From positions 1 through 44,345 of the forward strand of contig NZ_BAAAXG010000014.1 in the NCBI RefSeq assembly GCF_039535475.1: DNA of 44,345 bases, in the 5' to 3' direction. Position 1 is the first letter of the stretch, and every line of letters starts with the position of its first letter. The translations under genes were made by a program, and so were the position numbers. Shown here piece by piece: positions 39,630-44,345 of the stretch. Under the pieces are notes generated by a model that saw only the letters and a list, made by a program, of their open reading frames with translations, was not told where the DNA came from and did no database searches. The stretch comes from Streptomyces showdoensis. Its GTDB lineage: Bacteria; Actinomycetota; Actinomycetes; Streptomycetales; Streptomycetaceae.

Positions 39630-39998
39630 ATGTCCCCGCTGATGAAGCTGAGCGCGATCACCCTGGACTGTCCCGACCCGCTGGCCCTGGCGGCCTTCTA
39701 CCGGGAGGTCACCGGCCTCGAGGCCCACCCGAAGTCGGACGCGGAGTTCGCGAGCCTCGTCCCGGAGGGCGGACCGACGATCGGCTTCCAGCGGGTGGAC
39801 GACTACCGGGCCCCGACCTGGCCCGACCAGGTCGTCCCGCAGCAGCTGCACCTCTGCTTCGACGTCGCCGATCTGGAGGAGGCGGAGGCGCGGCTGCTGG
39901 AGCTGGGCGCGGGGAAGCCGGACCCGCAGCCGAACGAGGAGCGGTGGCGGGTCCTCACCGACCCGGCCGGGCACCCGTTCTGCATCATCGCGGGCTGA
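39630..39998 (+). CDS. VOC (glyoxalase-like) family protein
   Basis: A 122-residue protein: LSAITLDCPDPLALAAFYREVTGLEAH, EGGPTIGFQRVDDYRAPTWP, QLHLCFDVADLEEAEARLLELGA and RVLTDPAGHPFCIIAG. This is the common short VOC family with a beta-alpha-beta-beta-beta pair; it lacks the full set of glyoxalase metal ligands. GGAGG is 4 bases before the ATG, and an ATG at 39642 is also in frame. It stands 55 bases after the RICIN gene and may be independent. Confidence 0.85.
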   Translation: MSPLMKLSAITLDCPDPLALAAFYREVTGLEAHPKSDAEFASLVPEGGPTIGFQRVDDYRAPTWPDQVVPQQLHLCFDVADLEEAEARLLELGAGKPDPQPNEERWRVLTDPAGHPFCIIAG

Positions 39999-40009
39999 AG
40001 GGTGATCGA

Positions 40010-40039
40010 GTGCGATGTTCATGCACATGAACATCGCAC
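40010..40039. terminator. Perfect 14-bp palindrome after the VOC gene
   Basis: GTGCGATGTTCATG (40010-40023) and CATGAACATCGCAC (40026-40039) are exact complements with a CA centre. It starts 11 bases after the stop codon, so termination is likely. The near-continuous symmetry and modest GC content also fit a protein binding site for the lyase gene downstream. Confidence 0.55.
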
Positions 40040-40106
40040 CCGGCTCTCCCTGCTCCCGCCGACGCGGCGATGTCGCCCGTCTCCCAGGCCAGTTCGTCCG
40101 TGACGG

Positions 40107-40135
40107 TTGACGGCACTGGTTCAGACCTTTACTTT
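40107..40135 (+). promoter_or_regulatory. Housekeeping-type promoter with a DasR-like site
   Basis: TTGACG (40107-40112), 17 bases, TACTTT (40130-40135) fits a vegetative promoter. The spacer contains ACTGGTTCAGACCTTT (40115-40130), which agrees with the DasR operator consensus ACTGGTCTAGACCACT at 12 of 16 positions. A bound GntR-family DasR would occlude the promoter. DasR normally controls chitin/GlcNAc use; its role for this lyase is inferred. Confidence 0.55.
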
Positions 40136-40184
40136 CGCAGCGCGAGAACACGACCGGAGTTCACATACTCGAACTGGAGTCGCG

Positions 40185-41451
40185 ATGCGAAGCCACCCCC
40201 ACGCCGGCCCTCACGCCCAAGCCCGAGCCCGCACCGGCGCCCGCACCCCCTCCCGGCGCCGTCCCCGCCTCCGCCGGGCCCTCGTCCCCGCCCTGCTGCT
40301 GTCCGTCCCTCGCCGCCGTCCTCACCGGACTGCCCTCCGCGGACCGGGCCGAGGCGGCGCCCGCCTCCTTCGTCCACCCCGGAGTCCTGGTCTCCCGCGG
40401 GCAGCTCGACTTCACCCGCGAGAAGGTCCAGGCCGGCGCCCAGCCCTGGAAGGGCGCCTACGACCAGATGACGGCGAGCAAGTACGCCTCCCTCACCCGT
40501 ACGCCCAAGCCGCGATCCGTCGTCGAGTGCGGCTCCTACTCCAACCCCAACTACGGCTGCACCGACGAGCGCGAGGACGCCCTCGCCGCGTACACGCTCT
40601 CCCTGGCCTGGTACGTGAGCGGGGACGGCCGCTACGCCCGGAAGGCGATCGAGATCATGGACGCCTGGTCGGCGGTCATCACCGACCACACCAACTCCAA
40701 CGCCCCGCTCCAGACCGGCTGGGCCGGCTCCTCCTGGCCCCGGGCGGCGGAGATCATCCGCTACACGTACACCGGCTGGCCGCAGGACCGCGTCGACCGC
40801 TTCAAGACCATGCTCCGCACCGTCTACCTCCCCGAGGTCGCCAACGGCTCGCAGTCGAACGGCAACTGGGAGCTGAGCATGACCGAGGCGGCCATCGGCA
40901 TCGCGGTCTTCCTGGAGGACCGGGCCGCGTACGACAAGGCCGTCACGAAGTTCCGCGGGCGCGTCCCCGCCTACATCTACCTCACCACCGACGGCAGCCT
41001 CCCGAAGACCGCGCCCGGCAGCGGCCTCGACACCCGCGACGAGATCGTCCGCTACTGGCAGGGGCAGACCACCTTCGTCGACGGCCTCACCCAGGAGACC
41101 TGCCGGGACCTCACCCACACCGGATACGGACTGTCGGCCATCTCCCACATCGCCGAGACCAGCCGCATCCAGGGCCAGGACCTCTACCCCGAGGTCGCCG
41201 ACCGGCTGCGCCACGCGCTCGGCCTCCAGTCGCGCTACGAGCGGGGCGAGACCCCGCCGAGCTGGCTGTGCGGCGGCACCCTCAAGGACCACCTCGGCCC
41301 CGTCACCGAGGTCGGCTTCAACGCCCTGCACCAGCGCATGGGATACGCGATGTCCCAGACCCAGGCGCTGACCGAGCAGGGCCGTCCGGCCGGATCCAAC
41401 AACCTCTTCGTCGCCTGGGAGACCCTCACCCACGCGGCCAACCCCCGCTGA
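40185..41451 (+). CDS. Secreted alginate-lyase-family protein, frameshifted in the signal region
   Basis: If repaired this gives about 421 residues. The ATG at 40185 starts a basic leader and hydrophobic core (RRALVPALLLSV). At the C run 40307-40309 the frame changes; with one C fewer it continues as LAAVLTGLPSADRAEAAPAS and then HPGVLVSRGQLDFTREKVQAG. The mature part matches the alpha/alpha-barrel Alginate_lyase family (PF05426): NWELSMTEAAIGIAVFLEDRAAYDKAVTKF, DGLTQETCRDLTHTGYGLSAISHIAETSRIQG and VEVGFNALHQRMGY-like segments. R, H and Y residues in ETCRDLTHTGYG are probable active-site groups. The true uronide substrate is unknown. The promoter has a DasR-like site. Confidence 0.85.
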
Positions 41452-41459
41452 CCGGAAGC

Positions 41460-41504
41460 GCGTCGGCCCCCGCGCGACCCGAAGGGTCCCGCGGGGGCCG
41501 ACGC
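41460..41504. terminator. Strong bidirectional terminator hairpin
   Basis: The arm 41460-41480 (GCGTCGGCCCCCGCG then C then GACCC) pairs with 41484-41504 over about 20 base pairs with one mismatch, around a GAA loop. It stands between the convergent lyase and HAAS genes. Confidence 0.85.
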
Positions 41505-41511
41505 GGGTGAC

Positions 41512-42076
41512 TCAGCGGCGCACGGCCCGCAGCAGGGCGACGGCGCCGACCACGGGCACGACCAGCGAGAAGCCGGCGATGAGCAGCAGCTCCACCGGTC
41601 CGATCCGGGAACCGGCCAGGGCCAGCGCGCCGACGACCACGACGAAGGGGACGGCCGCGCAGGTGACCGTCCCGATCACCTTGTGGCGGCTGCCCCACTG
41701 CGGGGAGGCCCACAGCAGCGCCAGGCCGACGATCATGGCCGCCGTGCCGAGGAACGGGCTGAACAGCGCCAGCAGGCCCGCCAGTGCCAGCAGGCCCACG
41801 GTGAGGCGGGTGCGTGCGGGACGGACCTCCGGGGCCGCCGGAACCGCCGCCGCGGCGTGCGGCTCCTCGGCCAGGGCGGAGGCCCGCGACCGTACGGGGG
41901 TCGCCCAGGGCGGCCAGGACCTCGCGGACCCGGTCGTCCGCCTCGGCGCCGCTGACCTCGATGTGCTCGCGGAGGTCGGCGAGCAGCTCGGCCCGCCGCT
42001 CGGCGGGGAGTCCGGCGGTCTCGCGGGCGACGCTGTCGAGATAGGCGGTCACCAGCGGGTGGTCGATGGCGTTCAT
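41512..42076 (-). CDS. HAAS-domain (DUF1700-like) membrane protein, frameshifted at a G5 run
   Basis: If repaired this gives about 187 residues. The N-terminal HAAS signalling domain is HPLVTAYLDSVARETAGLPAERRAELLADLREHIEV, ending VREVLAALGDP. The frame breaks at the run 41896-41900; with one base fewer it continues VRSRASALAEEPHAAAAV and three or four membrane helices (TRLTVGLLALAGLLALFSPFLG, VIGTVTCAAVPFVVVVGALALAG, VELLLIAGFSLVVPVVGAVALL). Such proteins are normally encoded with a PadR regulator, as here. The ATG overlaps the PadR stop (ATGA). Its role is probably signalling to or from a membrane stress system. Confidence 0.8.
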
Positions 42077-42444
42077 GCGGATTCCCCCTGCGGGTCGTTG
42101 AGAAAGTGGTCGACGGCGTCCCGGAACGACGGCCACGCCTGCGTGAACTCGGTGAGGGCCGCACGGCCGAGGCCCGTGAGCGTGTAGTAGCGGCGCGGCG
42201 GCCCGCTGGGGGATTCGCGCAGCTCGGTGTCGACGAGCCCCTCGCGGCGCAGCCTCGACAGCAGGGGGTAGATCGTGCCCTGACTGGTGGTCATGACGCT
42301 GACCGCGGAGAGTTCGGTGAGCAGCTCGACGCCGTACCTCGGCCCGTCCCTGAGCAGTGCGAGGACGCAGTGCTCCAGCACCCCCTTGCGGAGCTGGCTG
42401 GGGACCCTGCCTCCCGCCTCGTTCTTTGCGTTACCAGGAACCAT
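42073..42444 (-). CDS. PadR-family transcriptional regulator
   Basis: A 123-residue regulator. The winged helix is LRKGVLEHCVLALLRDGPRYGVELLTELSAVSVMTTSQGTIYPLLSRLRREGLVDTELRESPSGPPRRYYTLTGLGRAAL. GTIYPLLSRLRREGLV and RRYYTLT are family hallmarks. The C-terminal helix for dimerisation is FTQAWPSFRDAVDHFLND. It is the first gene of a two-gene operon with the HAAS membrane protein. A TGCA-A-TGCA palindrome overlaps the start, which suggests autorepression. Confidence 0.92.
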   Translation of the reverse strand: MVPGNAKNEAGGRVPSQLRKGVLEHCVLALLRDGPRYGVELLTELSAVSVMTTSQGTIYPLLSRLRREGLVDTELRESPSGPPRRYYTLTGLGRAALTEFTQAWPSFRDAVDHFLNDPQGESA

Positions 42445-42452
42445 GCAATGCA
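42444..42452. promoter_or_regulatory. Small PadR operator candidate
   Basis: TGCA-A-TGCA (42444-42452) is a perfect short palindrome at the PadR start codon. PadR proteins often bind ATGC-containing sites. The evidence is weak because the site is short. Confidence 0.35.
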
Positions 42453-42542
42453 AGATAGTGCGGCCGCACGTCCTTCCGCAAGGCGGGGCGGCTGGCACGA
42501 CTGCCCGCCCGCCCGGCCGGCCGCGCGGTCCGCGCGGGTGGG

Positions 42543-42887
42543 TCAGTCGCGCGGGCGGGCCGTCGACGCCCGCAGGTCGGCGAGGAGTTCGGCCTGACCG
42601 GCCAGCACGCCGGAGAGGATCGAGCGGGCGACCGCGAGCAGGTCCGCGACCTCCGGGTCCACCAGGGAGTAGTGCACGGTCGCCCCGTCACGCCGGGCGA
42701 CGACCAGATTGGCCCGGCGCAGCACCGCGAGCTGCTGGGAGAGGTGCGCCGGCTCGACACCGACCTCGGGCAGCATCTCCGCCACCGCGTGCTCGCGCTC
42801 GCTGAGCAGCTCCAGCACGCGGATCCGCACCGGATGCCCCAGCGTCTTGAAGAACTCGGCCTTCAGTCGGTACAGCGGCGCACTCAC
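42543..42887 (-). CDS. ArsR/SmtB-family regulator
   Basis: A 114-residue winged-helix regulator: LYRLKAEFFKTLGHPVRIRVLELLSEREHAVAEMLPEVGVEPAHLSQQLAVLRRANLVVARRDGATVHYSLVDPEVADLLAVAR. The PAHLSQQLAVLRRANLV helix is the DNA reader. The alpha-3 Cys site of ArsR is absent, and DPEVADLLAVAR in the last helix is the usual dimer region. It resembles the members often found next to SulP-type transporters, but none is visible here. The start is GTG at 42887. The 215-base gap to the next gene holds nothing clear. Confidence 0.88.
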   Translation of the reverse strand: MSAPLYRLKAEFFKTLGHPVRIRVLELLSEREHAVAEMLPEVGVEPAHLSQQLAVLRRANLVVARRDGATVHYSLVDPEVADLLAVARSILSGVLAGQAELLADLRASTARPRD

Positions 42888-43102
42888 CCGCGCCACCCCC
42901 GCCGCGCCCGAGCCGTGCACCGTGTCCGTCGTGCTCTCATCGCCATGGCTCCATCCTCGCGCCCGGACGCCGACAGGACGACATCGGGAACTTCCGCGAC
43001 GGGCCGTGCGTCGAGTTCGCCGGCCGGGTCCGGGCAGAGGTGGGCGTACCCTCCACTGACCAGGCGCATCGCGAGACGCGCGCTCATCACGGGGGACGGC
43101 AC

Positions 43103-44303
43103 ATGACATACCGGCGCGCGGCGATACCGGCACTGGTCGGGGGACTTCTGCTCACGGCCCTTCTCTGGTGGGCGGGTGCGAGCGCCGACGCGCTCCACCT
43201 GCCGGGCAGCGGAAGCGTCCTCGGCGGACAGGCCGTCACCGAACTCGAACGCTGGCTCGCCCCTTGGGCGTACGACCCGCCGGCCGCGCTCCGGCCGGGC
43301 GCCGGGACGTACGACGGGACCGGCGACGCGGCCGTCACCGACGGCGGGCGCTACCTCTCGCTCCACACCACCGCCCTGCAGATCCGCTTCTGCGCGGTCT
43401 TCGCCTTCTTCGTGCCCGGAGCCCTGTTCCTCGTCCGCCGGCTGCCGCCGGTGCACGGACGGATGCCCGCCGCCCTGCTCACGCTCTGGGCCTGGGGGAT
43501 GGTGGCGGGGACCCTCGCGGTGGGCGTCTCCACCCCGTGGCTGATCGCCGCGGGGGGGCCACGGCAGTTACCGCTTCCTGCCGCAGCTCGCCGGCCTGAT
43601 CTCCTCCGGCCGCCAGATGCTCGTGGTGACCGCCCTCGTCGCGGCGACCGTGACCGCCCTCGTCGCCCGCGCTCGACCGCCCAGGGCGCCGGCCCCCTCC
43701 CGCGCACACCCCCGTCCCGGCCCGCCCCGCGCGCCTGGCCGCCACCGCCGGGACGGCCGCCGTCGGATTCTCGCTGCTGGTCCTCTCGTACGAGACGGTG
43801 GCCGCCGCCATCCAGACGCTGCCGTCCCCCGGCGGCCTCCTCGACGAACCGGGCGACCTCCTGCGCCAGTGGCTGCTCCTCGGCGCCGTGACGAACCCCG
43901 CCGGCGCGCCCCTGGGGGACTGGCTCCTCTACCGCGCCGTCGACGTGCTGGTCCTCGTCCTCGTCTGGTGGGCCCTGCGCCTGCTGCCCGGCTGCTCACC
44001 CGGGTCACCGTCCCGGCGATGGCGGCGGGCGCGGTGAGCGCGACGGTGCTGGGACTGCTGGTGAGCCAGGTGCTGAGGATCGCGCTGGACGCCCAGGGCA
44101 TGCGGTACGGGCTGCTGTACGCCTCCGGCAACCTCGGCAACGGCGTGCCGGCCGCGCTGACCTGGGGCGTCGTGGCGGGGCTGGTGGCGACGGCGACGCT
44201 GCGGGCGGCGACGAGCGGGGAGGAGCCCGCGCAGCCCGCGGAGTCGTCCGAGGCGGGTGGGTTCCCCGAGCCCGCGTCCGCGACGCCCCCGGTCGAGCCG
44301 TGA
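43103..44303 (+). CDS. Polytopic membrane protein with three frame breaks
   Basis: The gene begins MTYRRAAIPALVGGLLLTALLWWAGASADALHL with GGGGGA before the ATG. The frame changes at the G7 run 43552-43558 (extra G), at the C5 run 43709-43713 (extra C) and near CCC at 43987-43989 (one C too few). The repaired protein of about 400 residues has six or seven helices, including GALFLVRRLPPVHGRMPAALLTLWAWGMVAGTLAV, ETVAAAIQTLPSPGG, AVDVLVLVLVWWALRLLP and GAVSATVLGLLVSQVLRIALDAQG, and a short acidic tail. I do not recognise its family. Three breaks in one gene, two being homopolymers of five or more, favour sequencing error over decay. Confidence 0.6.
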
Positions 44304-44314
44304 CCCCGGACCGA

Positions 44315-44345
44315 CTACCTCCCGAGCCAGCCGCGCAGCAGCCTG
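44315..44345 (-). CDS. Possible C-terminal end of a minus-strand gene
   Basis: The minus strand reads RLLRGWLGR and stops at TAG (44315-44317), so a convergent gene may enter from the right edge. Only ten codons are visible, too few to identify a family. Confidence 0.3.
   Translation of the reverse strand, partial: RLLRGWLGR

Overview
The window is high-GC actinobacterial DNA and almost certainly comes from a Streptomyces or close relative. Codon third positions are nearly all G/C, GTG and ATGA-overlap starts are common, and the content fits: Tat-exported hydrolases, ECF sigma factors, a CYP105-like P450 with its ferredoxin, a CBM32-GH46 chitosanase, LAxTG sorting signals and a cysteine-free L33/L36 pair. 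I see no rRNA, tRNA, CRISPR array, insertion sequence or integrase. It reads as ordinary chromosome carrying accessory metabolic and secretion genes.

Layout. 1-3.2 kb: the end of a radical SAM-like gene, a PfkB sugar kinase behind CTTGCAG direct repeats, an RNase HI with an extra Cys-rich tail, and a GNAT. 3.3-4.8 kb: a STAS anti-anti-sigma protein and a two-domain universal stress protein, both on the minus strand. 4.8-11.8 kb: the most striking region, six plus-strand genes with ATGA overlaps that form an 'anchored repeat' ABC importer. A secreted protein, a LAxTG wall-anchored protein, a lipoprotein binding protein with the same type of domain inserted in it, and a second wall-type repeat protein precede an ATPase and a permease. 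A Zur-like box overlaps the likely promoter. The repeated extracellular domain keeps GHxD and HxH motifs, which suggests a relay of metal (probably zinc) from the outer wall to the membrane. 11.9-16.1 kb: a ferredoxin-NADP reductase and an AurF-like diiron oxygenase in one operon, an NTF2-like protein and a SigJ-type ECF sigma factor.

16.2-19.9 kb: a Tat-exported protein of unknown function faces an ECF sigma factor across two mirror-image promoters. Their -35, -10 and start-codon spacings match exactly, which implies paired leaderless transcripts. A CU044_5270-type membrane protein overlaps the sigma gene. 20-25.5 kb: zinc-independent L33 and L36, an AadA-like nucleotidyltransferase, a GNAT, a deletion scar that joins a beheaded TetR gene to a beheaded FAD monooxygenase, a TPR-like membrane protein and the chitosanase. 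A GC-rich minisatellite follows. 25.9-36.8 kb: GNAT/TetR, an FAD oxidoreductase, a Tat sulfatase with NEW3 and NPCBM regions, an unknown Cys/His-rich protein, CGNR/MFS, GNAT, ArsR/VOC, and a P450-ferredoxin operon. 37-44.3 kb: a large secreted RICIN protein, a VOC protein, an alginate-lyase-family enzyme with a DasR-like site, a PadR/HAAS pair, an ArsR regulator and a polytopic membrane protein.

Caution: six genes (positions ~39, 9603, 17326, 40307, 41896, and three sites between 43552 and 43989) are broken by single-base indels, seven of these eight sites being G/C runs. Residual sequencing error explains this better than mass gene decay, so these genes are described as if repaired and the break is stated for each.
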